64,000 nt of DNA from G963663315 sp965208975 (GCA_965208975.1 CBDBQH010000003.1:558001-622000); one strand, 5' to 3'. Shown: positions 41,314 to 50,980, counted from the stretch's first letter. A program made the numbers and translations. The notes: a model not told the origin generated them from the sequence alone.

Positions 41314-42690
41314 CTAGAAGAAAGTGGCGGAAACCTGGAACAGTTTCTCGACATCAGGAATACGGCGTTTGTCGATCACGAAAATAATGATGTGATCCCC
41401 ATCCTCAATCACCGCGTCATGGTGCAGCTGGATCAACTCGTCGTTACGCATGATAGCGCCGATGGTAGCTCCGTCCGGCAGCTTGATGTCCGCCAGCCTG
41501 CGACCGACAATCCGGGAGGTCTTGCGGTCACCATGGGCTACCGCCTCAATCGCTTCCGCCACGCCGCGGCGCAATGAATGAGCCGCCACCACATCCCCCC
41601 GCCGGACATGTGACAACAGTGCGCTGACTGTGGACAGCCTCGGCGAGATGGCGATATCCAGTACGCTACTCTCGACCAGATCGATATAAGCGGTACGATT
41701 GACAATCGCCATGACCCGCCGGGCGCCCAGCCTCTTGGCCAGCATGGAAGACAGAATATTCGCTTCATCATCATTGGTCAGGGAGCAGAACACCTCCGTT
41801 CCACCGATGTTCTCCTGACGCAACAGTTCTTCATCCGCCGCATCACCGCGCAATACGACCGTATTCTCCAGCTCCTCCGATACCCTGCGGGCACGCTCAT
41901 GGTTATGTTCAATCAACTTCACCTGATAGCCCCGCTCTTCCAGCGAATGCGCCAGACGAAGCCCGATATTGCCGGCGCCGGCGATGAATACCCGCCGGCC
42001 AACCTCCTCAATGCTCCTCAACTCCTGCATCACCTGTTTGATATCCTGCCGGGTGGCAATGAAAAAGACCTCATCGTCCGCTTCGATAATGGTCTCCCCG
42101 GTCGGAATAATAGCCCGCTCCTGCCGATAGATCGCCGCGACCCGGGTTTTCACCGAGGGCAGATGATCTTTCAGATCCTTTAATTCATGCCCGACCAGCG
42201 CCCCGCCATAATAGGCCCTTAACCCAACCAGACGAATCTTGCCGGCGGCAAAATCAATCACCTGCAGGGCGCCGGGATACTCGATCAAGTGCTGGATCTG
42301 ATTGTTGAGTATCTGCTCAGGGCTGATAATTACGTCAATCGGGATCGCTTCCCTGCAAAAGATTTCCGGGTGATTCAGGAAATCGGAGGAGCGTACCCGC
42401 GCAATCCGGGTCGGGGTATGAAACACTGTATGAGCAACCTGACAGGCCACCATATTGACTTCATCCGAGTTGGTGACCGCAAGCACCAGATCAACATCGG
42501 CTACCCCGGCCTGCCTTAACACCTCGGGAGAAGAAGCCTTCCCCTGCACCGTGCGGATATCCAGCCTGTCCTGCATGGTCTGAAGAACACTGCGGTCATG
42601 ATCCACCACGGTCACGTCGTTGATTTCCCCCGACAGGACTTCGGCAATGGAAGAGCCGACCTGCCCGCCGCCCAGAATGACGATCTTCAT
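41314..42690 (-). CDS. trkA: Trk potassium uptake system, regulatory subunit TrkA
   Basis: 458 residues with two tandem RCK units. Each has a Rossmann NAD-binding motif (IVILGGGQVGSSIAEVL; VFIAGAGNIGLRLAHSL) followed by a TrkA_C domain. It is a cytoplasmic gating ring that controls TrkH by nucleotide binding. It lies between rsmB and trkH in the conserved fmt-rsmB-trkA order. Confidence 0.96.
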   Translation of the reverse strand: MKIVILGGGQVGSSIAEVLSGEINDVTVVDHDRSVLQTMQDRLDIRTVQGKASSPEVLRQAGVADVDLVLAVTNSDEVNMVACQVAHTVFHTPTRIARVRSSDFLNHPEIFCREAIPIDVIISPEQILNNQIQHLIEYPGALQVIDFAAGKIRLVGLRAYYGGALVGHELKDLKDHLPSVKTRVAAIYRQERAIIPTGETIIEADDEVFFIATRQDIKQVMQELRSIEEVGRRVFIAGAGNIGLRLAHSLEERGYQVKLIEHNHERARRVSEELENTVVLRGDAADEELLRQENIGGTEVFCSLTNDDEANILSSMLAKRLGARRVMAIVNRTAYIDLVESSVLDIAISPRLSTVSALLSHVRRGDVVAAHSLRRGVAEAIEAVAHGDRKTSRIVGRRLADIKLPDGATIGAIMRNDELIQLHHDAVIEDGDHIIIFVIDKRRIPDVEKLFQVSATFF

Positions 42691-42704
42691 ATCAGGTCAC
42701 CCGC

Positions 42705-44009
42705 TCAGACTGTGCTGTGTTTTCGCTGTTTCCGGATACTCGCATAGTAAAACCCGTCACCGGCATGCACTCCGGGTAATCTTTGTCGACCAAACTGTGT
42801 GACCATTCCGAACTTCTCGTCTAAGGATTGTAATTCATAATCGTCCCTCCGATTAACAAATTTTCCAATGACCTGATCGTTTTCTGCGCGAAATATCGAA
42901 CAGGTCACATACAGCATCAAGCCCCCCGGCGCCAGTAACGGCCAGACCGAATCCAGCATCGCGCATTGCAGCCCGGCGAATTGTTCGATATCCGACAATC
43001 TCCTGTGATGCTTGATATCCGGGTGGCGGCGTATCACGCCGCTACCCGAACAGGGTACATCCAGCAGAATCCGGTCAAACGGCTTACCATCCCACCACGT
43101 CTCCGTCTGGCTCAGATCCGCGCCAACCACGCGGGCATCCAGTTTCAGCCTGACAAGATTTTCCCGGATAGCTGCAACCCTGTGCGGCAGATCCACCGCC
43201 ACCAGATCCACGGCGCCTGCAACCGATTCCAGAATCAGGCCGCTCTTGCCTCCGGGAGCGGCGCAGCCATCCAGAACGCGCTGACCGTCGGACAACGCCA
43301 TCGCCGCCACAACCAGTTGCGCGGATTCATCCTGTACCGATACCTGGCCATCGGCAAATCCGGGAATCTCATGCACCGGCAACGGACGCTCCAGAGTCAG
43401 GCCGACCGGACTATCCGCGGCGAAGACAAACCCGATGCCGCTCTGCGCCAGACGGGATTCATAGCCGGCGCGGGATAAGAGACGCTGATTCACACGCAGG
43501 GTCAGCGGCGGTTTGCGGTTCGACCCGGCGACAATTCGAGCCAGATAATCCGGCCAATCGTTCCCGATCAGATCATACAGATGCTGCGGAAACCCGGCGG
43601 CGACATGGCCGGAGCCGATAGACTGAATGATACTTTCACGGTCTCGGATAAAGTTTCTGAGCGCGCCATTAACCAGCTTCCTGCCCCACCCCAGCCGGGC
43701 GCCCTCCAGACAGGAGACCGTCTCATTGACCACGGCGTAATCCGGAATCTGCATGAATTCCTTTTGATAAAGCGCCGCGACAATCAAAAAATGAAGCAGA
43801 CGCCGTTTGCGTTTGATCGGAACTGCCAGCAGTTTCGACACAATACCATCGAGGAAAATGTAATGACGGCAACCGCCGAACGCCAGCTCCTTCAACGCCG
43901 AAGCGTTGCCTCGAAATGATTCGACTTCTGTCGCCAGCGCCCGCTCCAGCGACTGTCCGCCATCCACTACTCGCTGAAGCACACAAGCGCCTGACAGGGA
44001 AAGCGACAT
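42705..44009 (-). CDS. rsmB: 16S rRNA (cytosine(967)-C(5))-methyltransferase
   Basis: 434 residues from the ATG at 44009. An earlier in-frame start would run back into fmt. An N-terminal NusB-like RNA-binding domain (LRNFIRDRESIIQS region) is followed by the SAM domain with VLDGCAAPGGKSGLILE, the catalytic Cys motif LLDVPCSGSGVIRRHPDIK and the second Cys in YVTCSIFRAENDQV. It methylates C967 in helix 31 of 16S rRNA. It is part of the def-fmt-rsmB-trkA set. Confidence 0.95.
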   Translation of the reverse strand: MSLSLSGACVLQRVVDGGQSLERALATEVESFRGNASALKELAFGGCRHYIFLDGIVSKLLAVPIKRKRRLLHFLIVAALYQKEFMQIPDYAVVNETVSCLEGARLGWGRKLVNGALRNFIRDRESIIQSIGSGHVAAGFPQHLYDLIGNDWPDYLARIVAGSNRKPPLTLRVNQRLLSRAGYESRLAQSGIGFVFAADSPVGLTLERPLPVHEIPGFADGQVSVQDESAQLVVAAMALSDGQRVLDGCAAPGGKSGLILESVAGAVDLVAVDLPHRVAAIRENLVRLKLDARVVGADLSQTETWWDGKPFDRILLDVPCSGSGVIRRHPDIKHHRRLSDIEQFAGLQCAMLDSVWPLLAPGGLMLYVTCSIFRAENDQVIGKFVNRRDDYELQSLDEKFGMVTQFGRQRLPGVHAGDGFYYASIRKQRKHSTV

Positions 44010-44043
44010 GAATAATCTTAAAATCAGGAGTTGGCTGCCGCGC

Positions 44044-44988
44044 TCAGGCCAGCGCCATGCCCGCCGTAACCCGGGTTCCATTGATGAAATCCCGCACCGC
44101 GACCGGCTTGCCACCGGATTTTTGAACCCTCTCCAGGTTCAGCGTACCGGCGCCGGTCTGAACCACAATGCCAGTGGCAGATACCTTGACAACCTCCCCC
44201 ACCCGGCCAGTCTGCGTCTGATGCTCAACACGGGCCTTCAGTATTCTCAAATCCATGTCCTCCAATCGGGTATGAACCATTGGCCAGGGGTTGAAAGCAC
44301 GAATTTTCCGCTCCAGCGTCGTCGCCGACTGTGTCCAGTCCACCCGGCCTTCCGACTTCGACACCTTGTTGGCATAAGTGACCCGGCATGGATCCTGGGC
44401 TACCGGCGTCAGCGTCCGGTCTTGCAACCCTTGCAGATTTTCCGCCAGCACATCGGCTGCCAGCATCGACAGACGATCATGCAACCAGCCAGCAGTACTG
44501 TCGGCTGGAATTTCGCTTTGGCGGACAGACAAAATATCACCCGTATCCAGACCGGCTGACAGTTGCATCAGGGTGACACCCGAATAGCGGTCCCCCGCCT
44601 CTATCGCCCGTTGAATCGGAGCCGCCCCTCTCCACCGCGGCAACACGGAAGCATGCAGGTTAACACATCCGAGGCCAGGCAGGTCCAATACCGCGACCGG
44701 CAGCAACAGGCCGTAAGCAACCACCACCAGCAAATCCATCTCCAGCGCCGCCATTTGTTCAATCACGTCTGGCTGCCGCAATGATTGCGGTTGAAATACC
44801 GGCAGGCCATGCTCCAGCCCGCACTGCCTGACCGCGCCGGGCGACACTTTCCGTCCGCGACCGACCGGGCGATCAGGCTGGCAATACACAGCGACCACAT
44901 CACAAAGAGGAGAGTCAATCAGAGACTTCAGGCATGGGACCGAAAATTCCGGAGTGCCTGCAAACCCCACGCGCATGGCCGGATTCAA
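44044..44988 (-). CDS. fmt: Methionyl-tRNA formyltransferase
   Basis: 314 residues. Motifs: RVGFAGTPEFSVPCLKSL, NLHASVLPRWRGAAPIQRAI (catalytic Asn and His, with the HxSxLPxxRG motif) and SAGLDTGDIL, followed by a C-terminal OB-like domain with KIRAFNPWPMVHT. It formylates initiator Met-tRNA from 10-formyl-tetrahydrofolate. It is 11 bp downstream of def. Confidence 0.97.
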   Translation of the reverse strand: MNPAMRVGFAGTPEFSVPCLKSLIDSPLCDVVAVYCQPDRPVGRGRKVSPGAVRQCGLEHGLPVFQPQSLRQPDVIEQMAALEMDLLVVVAYGLLLPVAVLDLPGLGCVNLHASVLPRWRGAAPIQRAIEAGDRYSGVTLMQLSAGLDTGDILSVRQSEIPADSTAGWLHDRLSMLAADVLAENLQGLQDRTLTPVAQDPCRVTYANKVSKSEGRVDWTQSATTLERKIRAFNPWPMVHTRLEDMDLRILKARVEHQTQTGRVGEVVKVSATGIVVQTGAGTLNLERVQKSGGKPVAVRDFINGTRVTAGMALA

Positions 44989-44999
44989 GATGTCGATAC

Positions 45000-45518
45000 T
45001 TAAACAGCCATCGCGGCGGGTTGCCGGGCTTCCTTTTTCAGTTTTTGCCGAATTCGCCCCTGTTTCAGACGGGACAGATAATCGACAAAAACCCGGCCGT
45101 TCAAATGATCCACCTCATGCTGTATGCAGACAGACAGTAATTCATCCGCCTCAATCTGAAACGGATTGCCTTTGACATCGAAGGCGTCAACCCGCACCCG
45201 TTTCGCTCTTTTCACACTCGACCAGAATCCGGGAACGGACAGACAGCCTTCCTCTCCCGCCACCATAACCGGGTCCAAAACCGTGATTTCAGGATTGACA
45301 AAGACCTGGAGTCGGTTATGTTCCTCAGACAGGTCCATCACCACCACCCGCTTCGGCACATTGATCTGCACCGCCGCCAGACCGATACCCGGCGCCGCAT
45401 ACAGGGTGTCCGTCATATCGGTAACCAAAGCCGCAAGCTCCGGCCCAAAATCAGTAACCGCATCACAAATCCGCCTCAATCGTGGATCCGGATAAACCAG
45501 TATCTCCCGAATTGCCAT
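45000..45518 (-). CDS. def: Peptide deformylase
   Basis: 172 residues from MAIREILVYPDP; an ATG at 45518 is preferred over an in-frame codon 14 residues earlier. All three motifs are present: GIGLAAVQI, EEGCLSVPG (metal Cys) and QHEVDHLNG (two metal His and the catalytic Glu). It removes the formyl group from nascent chains and is the first gene of the def-fmt-rsmB-trkA-trkH run. Confidence 0.97.
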   Translation of the reverse strand: MAIREILVYPDPRLRRICDAVTDFGPELAALVTDMTDTLYAAPGIGLAAVQINVPKRVVVMDLSEEHNRLQVFVNPEITVLDPVMVAGEEGCLSVPGFWSSVKRAKRVRVDAFDVKGNPFQIEADELLSVCIQHEVDHLNGRVFVDYLSRLKQGRIRQKLKKEARQPAAMAV

Positions 45519-45625
45519 AAAGATGTTGAACTTCCAATAAAAACGCGATTGTATTCCCAAACCCGAAGCAGGAACAACCCCCGCGCACCCGAAACAACAA
45601 CCTTACCCCCAACCGTCATTCCCGT

Positions 45626-45718
45626 ATTACTCCCCCCTTGAGGGGGAGTCGAAGAAGCCGCAGTCTGGCTGATTCGGTGGGGGGCATTCCCGCGGAGGCG
45701 GGAATCCGTATTACTCCA
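45626..45718. repeat. Dispersed palindromic repeat plus small inverted repeat
   Basis: The core tccccccttgagggggagtc is followed by an 'attcccgcggaggcgggaat' inverted repeat, in the divergent gap between def and thrC. Nothing else is seen in the gap. Confidence 0.7.
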
Positions 45719-45797
45719 CCGACCTTAAGCCCTCCGACTTTGAATCTTCACCTGCCCGATGATAAAATCCGGCGCCTGGTGAAATGAGAACTATTGC

Positions 45798-47249
45798 TTG
45801 GAATATATCAGCACTCGAGGACGCGGCCCTGTCCTGGATTTTGAACAGACTACACTGACCGGTCTGGCCAGCGACGGAGGACTGTACCTGCCTTCGCAAT
45901 GGCCGCGCCTGAACGCCGACGAGATTCGCAACCTGCGCGGCAAGGACTACCCGGCGCTGATCTGCGCGATTATCAGCCCGTTTGTCGGCAATTCAATCTC
46001 ACCGACGGACCTGCATCGGCTGTCAACGGACATCTGTCGCAACTTCCACCATGAAGCCATTGCTCCGATCAAGCAACTGGACGATCAACTGTTCCTGCTG
46101 GAACTGTTCCACGGCCCGACATTAGCGTTCAAGGATTTTGCGCTGCAGCTGCTGGGCCGACTGTTTCAGCATTTTCTGCATAAAAATAACACCTCCTGTA
46201 CTCTGGTCGGAGCTACCTCAGGTGATACCGGCTCAGCCGCTATCGCCGGAATCCGGGGGCTTGATTCAGTCCGGATTTTCATGCTGCACCCCAAAGGCCG
46301 GGTATCCGATGTACAACGCCGGCAAATGACCACCGTGCTGGATGACAACGTTCATAATCTGGCAGTGGACGGAACCTTTGATGATTGCCAGAATCTGGTC
46401 AAGGCATTGTTCAATGATCTGGAATTCAAGCAAAAATATTCGCTTTCTGCCGTCAATTCCATTAACTGGGCGAGAATAGCCGCCCAGGTCGTCTACTTTT
46501 TCCGGGCCGCCCTGGTACTCGGCGCCCCGGACCGACCAGTCAATTTTTCAGTGCCAACCGGAAATTTCGGCAATGTTCTGGCCGGATATGTCGCCCGCGA
46601 GATGGGCCTGCCGATCAACAGACTGATTATCGGCTCCAATCGCAATGACATCCTGACCCGATTTTTCCAGACCGGGGTCATGCAGACCAGAACGGTCACG
46701 CCGACCCTGACTCCGAGTATGGATATCCAAATATCGAGCAACTTCGAACGCTACCTGTTTGAACTGCTTGACCACGACAGCGACAGGCTGAATGGCTATA
46801 TGCAGTCTTTCAGCCAATCCGGGCAATTCCGGATTGACCGCGTATTACTGGACCGCGCCAGGCAATGTTTCAGTTCGTACAGCATCAACGACCAGCAGAT
46901 TCGCCAGCAGATCAGGCAAACCTGGCGCGCAACCGGAGAAATTATCGACCCGCATTCGATTGTCGGTATTGCCGCCGCGCGCCTGGAAGATGATTCATCC
47001 GCACCCACAGTCGTGGTCGGTACAGCCCACCCGTCCAAGTTTCCCGACGCGATCCGGGAAGTGACCGGGAAAACCGTCCCACTACCTGATTTTGTCGGCG
47101 ACCTGATGAACCAGAAAGAATCATCAACCGATATCAGCCATGACCTGTCAGCGCTGAAATCCATGATTTCACAAACCGGAAAATCCCTTACCGACATAAA
47201 AGGACCCACACACTTGCACCCAACCGCATGGAGTGGCATGATTGACTGA
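45798..47249 (+). CDS. thrC: Threonine synthase, type II, with recombined C-terminal end
   Basis: 483 residues, PLP enzyme turning O-phosphohomoserine into threonine. The start is TTG at 45798 (MEYISTRG, as in the family). Motifs: GLASDGGLYLP, HGPTLAFKDFALQLLG (PLP lysine), TLVGATSGDTGSAAIAG and NSINWARIAAQVVYFF. The family part ends near SALKSMISQTG. The last residues, LHPTAWSGMID, and the stop codon are encoded by the 63 bp leader that also precedes the other DUF1703 genes here, so the original 3' end seems to have been replaced by recombination. It marks the left edge of the accessory region. Confidence 0.95.
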   Translation: MEYISTRGRGPVLDFEQTTLTGLASDGGLYLPSQWPRLNADEIRNLRGKDYPALICAIISPFVGNSISPTDLHRLSTDICRNFHHEAIAPIKQLDDQLFLLELFHGPTLAFKDFALQLLGRLFQHFLHKNNTSCTLVGATSGDTGSAAIAGIRGLDSVRIFMLHPKGRVSDVQRRQMTTVLDDNVHNLAVDGTFDDCQNLVKALFNDLEFKQKYSLSAVNSINWARIAAQVVYFFRAALVLGAPDRPVNFSVPTGNFGNVLAGYVAREMGLPINRLIIGSNRNDILTRFFQTGVMQTRTVTPTLTPSMDIQISSNFERYLFELLDHDSDRLNGYMQSFSQSGQFRIDRVLLDRARQCFSSYSINDQQIRQQIRQTWRATGEIIDPHSIVGIAAARLEDDSSAPTVVVGTAHPSKFPDAIREVTGKTVPLPDFVGDLMNQKESSTDISHDLSALKSMISQTGKSLTDIKGPTHLHPTAWSGMID

Positions 47250-47275
47250 ACTCCCCACCCCAAAGAACACGGACA
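47213..47275 (+). repeat. DUF1703 cassette leader, copy 1
   Basis: A 63 bp block from cttgcacccaaccgcatgga to the ATG at 47276, repeated at 52985, 60915 and 63837. It overlaps the thrC 3' end and provides its stop codon. Upstream of this point the four loci share nothing. Confidence 0.92.
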
Positions 47276-48841
47276 ATGACCCGCCACCAACTCCCGATCG
47301 GCATCCAGGATTTTCGCAGAATCCGGGAACAGAACTGCTACTATGTAGACAAAACCTCCCATATCCGGCGGCTGATCGAAATGGGGAGTTTCTATTTCCT
47401 GTCGCGACCACGCAGGTTCGGCAAGAGTCTGCTGATCGATACATTACAGGAACTGTTCGAGGGCAATGAGCCCCTGTTTCAGGGACTCGACATCCATGAC
47501 CATTGGGATTGGTCGGTTCAGCACCCGGTGGTACGACTGAGTTTTGACGGCAAACACAACGAACCCGGAGACCTTGCCAGGAGCATTGAAACCCAACTGA
47601 CGATCATTGAGAGAAACGCCGGTCTTGACTCGGCGCAATCACCCGGTTCAGGCCCGGAACGCCTGCAATTCCTTCTGCATAACCTCCACCAGACTACCGG
47701 CCAACGGGTTGTGGTACTGGTAGATGAATACGACAAACCGATCCTGGATGTACTGGATGACCCGGACATGGCCAGGGCGAATCGGGATTATTTGCGAGGA
47801 TTCTACGGCATCATCAAGGGCAGCGCCCGCGATGTTCGCTTCGTCTTCGTCACCGGCATCAGTATGTTCTCGAAAGTAAGCCTGTTCTCCGGTCTCAACA
47901 ATCTGGACAACATCAGCCTTGACCCGGAGTTCGCCACCATTTGCGGCTATACCGACCGGGATTTGGACACCGTATTCGCGCCGGAGCTTCCCGGCCTTGA
48001 CCGGGATGAAGTCCGCAAATGGTATAACGGCTATAGCTGGCTGGGAGAGGAGAAAGTTTATAACCCGTTTGATCTGCTGTTGCTGTTCCGCAAACGCCAG
48101 TTCAAGGCTCACTGGTTCGAGACCGGCTCTCCGACCTTCCTGTTCCGTATGATGATGGAACGGGAAGTCAGCCCGTTGGAACTGGAGAATCGGATTTGTG
48201 ATGAAGACCTGGTTTCTACCTTTGATGTGGAGAATATCACCATTGACGCGCTGTTGTTCCAGACCGGCTATCTGACCATTACCGAAGAGGAATGGGATGG
48301 CGCCCAGACCTTCTATACCCTCGACTATCCCAACTTCGAGGTGCGCCAGAGTCTGAACCAGGGCTTGCTGGGCTATCTCGGTCGACAGGGACGGGAAGTA
48401 TCCGAGCGTGGCAAGGAACTCAGCCGTCTGCTGGCCGCTAATGACTTTGATGGATTCACGGATTGCCTGCAATCATTCTTCGCCGGGATTCCCTATCAGT
48501 GGCAAACCCGCACCGGGCCGGCCCGCTACGAAGCCTGGTACGCCGGTATGCTGTATGCCTGTTTTCGCACGATCGGGCTGGACCTGCGGGTAGAGGATTC
48601 TTCCGGTCGCGGGCGGGCGGATATGGTGGTATTGCATGGCCATCAGGTATTCGTGCTTGAGTTCAAGATGACCGATGGAGACGAGGACGGCGAGAATGCG
48701 GCGTATCAGGCGATTGAACAGATACAGGGAAAGGGCTATGCCGACCAATACCGGAGCCGGGGGGAACCCATCCATCTGATCGGCATATCATTCAGTGCAC
48801 AACAACGCAATCTGGCAGCGGTGAAGGTGGTTTCGGCCTGA
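47276..48841 (+). CDS. AAA-ATPase-like / PD-(D/E)XK nuclease family protein (DUF1703), copy 1
   Basis: 521 residues. The N-terminal half is AAA-ATPase_like (Pfam PF09820 type): PIGIQDFRRIREQNCYYVDK, Walker A variant SRPRRFGKSLL (about residues 43-53) and Walker B VVVLVDEYDKPILD (about 145-158). The C-terminal PDDEXK_9 domain has GRADMVVLHGHQVFVLEFKM (about 446-466). The family is widespread and multi-copy in some genomes, with no settled function. It starts 26 bp after thrC inside the shared leader. A short duplication follows the stop ('ccggcctgaaagtcc'). Confidence 0.9.
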   Translation: MTRHQLPIGIQDFRRIREQNCYYVDKTSHIRRLIEMGSFYFLSRPRRFGKSLLIDTLQELFEGNEPLFQGLDIHDHWDWSVQHPVVRLSFDGKHNEPGDLARSIETQLTIIERNAGLDSAQSPGSGPERLQFLLHNLHQTTGQRVVVLVDEYDKPILDVLDDPDMARANRDYLRGFYGIIKGSARDVRFVFVTGISMFSKVSLFSGLNNLDNISLDPEFATICGYTDRDLDTVFAPELPGLDRDEVRKWYNGYSWLGEEKVYNPFDLLLLFRKRQFKAHWFETGSPTFLFRMMMEREVSPLELENRICDEDLVSTFDVENITIDALLFQTGYLTITEEEWDGAQTFYTLDYPNFEVRQSLNQGLLGYLGRQGREVSERGKELSRLLAANDFDGFTDCLQSFFAGIPYQWQTRTGPARYEAWYAGMLYACFRTIGLDLRVEDSSGRGRADMVVLHGHQVFVLEFKMTDGDEDGENAAYQAIEQIQGKGYADQYRSRGEPIHLIGISFSAQQRNLAAVKVVSA

Positions 48842-48925
48842 AGGTTCCGGCCTGAAAGTCCCGACCCAAACCAACTTCTGCGGGCGGGCACAGTGACCCG
48901 CCTCCGAATAAAAGCCCGCGTCGGG

Positions 48926-49684
48926 TCAGCCTGAATGTTCCCGTAATTCCCCCAACAGAAGAGGGAGAGAGATGACGGTCGTTTCATTGCCCAGCAAAAA
49001 CGTATCTTCACCGCTATAAACAACCAGTTTACGCTTGACGCCCAAATCATCGCAAGCGATATGGAAGCCTTTCCTCACATCAGTCCAGAAGCGCATCAGG
49101 GTTGCAGCGGGTATCCGTGGCCCCAGCTGGGGTATGTCTCGTTCCAGATAGGTTCTGATGAAGTCCCGGCGCCACTCATTACTCTCGGCGTCATTTGGCG
49201 CCACATAGCTGTCGGGGAAACCACCGCGCACCCAGAGTCGTTGCAGATGTTGGCTGTCCAGAGCTTCAACTTCAAAAGGATTGAGTCCCGAAAGCTCCAG
49301 GTAACGGATGCGTCCGGCCAGACTCTCAGAGCTTTGCCGCAGCAGATCATTGGATGCCGACCCAAGAACCAGGAAACGCCCATTGCCTTTGCCTTCTCTG
49401 CGACCCGCATCAATCACGCCCCGCAAAGACATGAACAAACCCGGATAACGTTGAATCTCATCGAGGACCACCAGTTTATCCGCATGCAAACCAAGATAAT
49501 GGACAGGGTCTTGAAGTTTCTGGAGATCTTCCGGGTTTTCAAGGTCAAGATAAACCGAAGGCCGCTCCCTGGCAATTTCAAGCGCAAGCGTGGTTTTGCC
49601 GACCTGTCGCGGACCCAGAAGGGCTACAGCCGGGGTATGGGTCAGCGCTTCAGTAATTTCCCGGGTGAGCTGTCTTTCATACAT
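48926..49684 (-). CDS. AAA_14/DUF4143 ATPase with internal deletion
   Basis: 252 residues from ATG 49684 (MYERQLTREITEAL). A TTG nine codons earlier lies inside the palindrome. The ATPase part is intact: LLGPRQVGKTTLALEI, KLVVLDEIQRYPGLF, VLGSASNDLLRQSSESLAGR and LWVRGGFPDSY. After LMRFWTDV it jumps to KGFHIACDDLGVKRKLVVYS and ends like the full-length relative at 54827. About 130 residues are missing in frame, covering the winged-helix part and the nuclease-like strands. It may be non-functional or an ATPase-only form. Confidence 0.8.
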   Translation of the reverse strand: MYERQLTREITEALTHTPAVALLGPRQVGKTTLALEIARERPSVYLDLENPEDLQKLQDPVHYLGLHADKLVVLDEIQRYPGLFMSLRGVIDAGRREGKGNGRFLVLGSASNDLLRQSSESLAGRIRYLELSGLNPFEVEALDSQHLQRLWVRGGFPDSYVAPNDAESNEWRRDFIRTYLERDIPQLGPRIPAATLMRFWTDVRKGFHIACDDLGVKRKLVVYSGEDTFLLGNETTVISLPLLLGELREHSG

Positions 49685-49688
49685 ACCT

Positions 49689-49717
49689 GCAAATCTAACA
49701 TCAAATGTCAAATTTGC
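49689..49717. promoter_or_regulatory. 29 bp palindrome 4 bp before the AAA_14 start codon
   Basis: Arms GCAAATCTAACAT and ATGTCAAATTTGC with a 3 bp centre; 11 of 13 positions pair. It is a candidate operator or start-site hairpin, placed like the palindrome at 57304-57349. Confidence 0.5.
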
Positions 49718-49778
49718 AATAGAAAATCAATTCGGGGTAATCAGCGCATGAAACAGATGGCAGGGCAACGTGACCAAT

Positions 49779-49814
49779 AAAAAACCGGGCTGCGCCTGAC
49801 GGCACAACCCGGTT
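49779..49814 (-). terminator. Intrinsic terminator of porin 1
   Basis: On the reverse strand a 14 bp stem AACCGGGTTGTGCC / GGCGCAGCCCGGTT with a GTCA loop is followed by a T-run. It is the same sequence as the terminator of porin 2 at 52911. Confidence 0.9.
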
Positions 49815-49841
49815 GGATGAAGCAGATTGGGTTTGTAAGGA

Positions 49842-50795
49842 TCAGAAATCCAGACGGATGCCGAACACGTGGTCGGTTTGATCTCCACCCGTACCATCAG
49901 TATCTTTCTTGATGCCTTCGTACAGCAGTTTCAAACCGCCACCGAGGTTATGGTAGACACCCAGAGTAACATCGCTCGGTTCTCCACCGGCCACATCACC
50001 TATATCATTGTCACGTTGACCTGTACCAAGCATGGCCGAGGTATTACCGAAGCTGCCACCTACCCAGAACTGGGTCGTGCTCGGTTCAGGAGCGCTGTCA
50101 TCATCCGGGTCCTGTGACTGATTCGCGACAGAAGCCCAGTAATTGCCCAGGGAAACCTGAATGGCTACACCCGTCAGGCTGTTTCCATCTTTGGTATTGT
50201 CAATACCCGCCGCGAGGGTGATATTGTCATTCGCCGCAATACTGACACCCAAGGCATTTCCATCACCGCCACCGTCGTTGGCGTCATCCAGCCGCGCATC
50301 CACTTCGAAAGAAACCGGACCGAACGAGTTGGAATATTTGATGGTGTTGGCGGTGCGGAAGTGTCCGATGAAGTGGCTTGCACCTGTATAGAAAGTCGGG
50401 TCTACGTGCACACCCAGCTTGTTATACCAGGCGCTCCACTGATTACCGAGGCTGACACTACCAAAACCACCGGAAACACCGACTGTGGCGATACGGGTAT
50501 TGGGAACTCCTCCGCCCTCATAATCTACGGTCCCAGCCTCTCCGCTCCCAGGTTTATCCGCGGAAGTAGTGAACTCGTAGTGAGCCGAAGCGGTCATACC
50601 ATTACCAAGATCCGAACTGGCCTTGATACCGAAACGGGAACCAACACTGATAAAATCAGTCATGCTATCTCCTACTTCCGGATTGGACAGTTTGATCCCC
50701 TGATGGATACGACCGTATACAGTCACATCCGCTTGAGCTGCAACGGGCGCCATCAGCGCTGCCGATACGGCGGTTGCAATAAGTGTTTTCTTCAT
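49842..50795 (-). CDS. General outer-membrane porin, paralogue 1
   Basis: 317 residues. The signal peptide is MKKTLIATAVSAALMAPVAA, cleaved at QA. The mature protein starts DVTVYGRIHQGI and continues SRFGIKASSDLGNGMTASAHYE and ATVGVSGGFGSVSLGNQWSAWY. It ends VFGIRLDF with the terminal Phe needed for barrel assembly. It belongs to the Gram-negative porin family (trimeric 16-strand diffusion channels). Two paralogues at 51938 and 58026 share the signal peptide almost base for base and differ in the loops. It has its own terminator. Confidence 0.93.
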   Translation of the reverse strand: MKKTLIATAVSAALMAPVAAQADVTVYGRIHQGIKLSNPEVGDSMTDFISVGSRFGIKASSDLGNGMTASAHYEFTTSADKPGSGEAGTVDYEGGGVPNTRIATVGVSGGFGSVSLGNQWSAWYNKLGVHVDPTFYTGASHFIGHFRTANTIKYSNSFGPVSFEVDARLDDANDGGGDGNALGVSIAANDNITLAAGIDNTKDGNSLTGVAIQVSLGNYWASVANQSQDPDDDSAPEPSTTQFWVGGSFGNTSAMLGTGQRDNDIGDVAGGEPSDVTLGVYHNLGGGLKLLYEGIKKDTDGTGGDQTDHVFGIRLDF

Positions 50796-50980
50796 CTTTT
50801 ACCTCTGTGAGAATTATAGTTGATACAAAACAAAAAAATTTATATATAAATTTTGTTGCAATGTTCTGCAAAACATCCGCCGCCAGTTTTATCTTCTTGC
50901 CTACCCGATTTACCGGGAATCTGGTGATTTTGACAGGTTTTGAGATGCCTTGCAGTCATCACAACGCGACTCTACCACAT

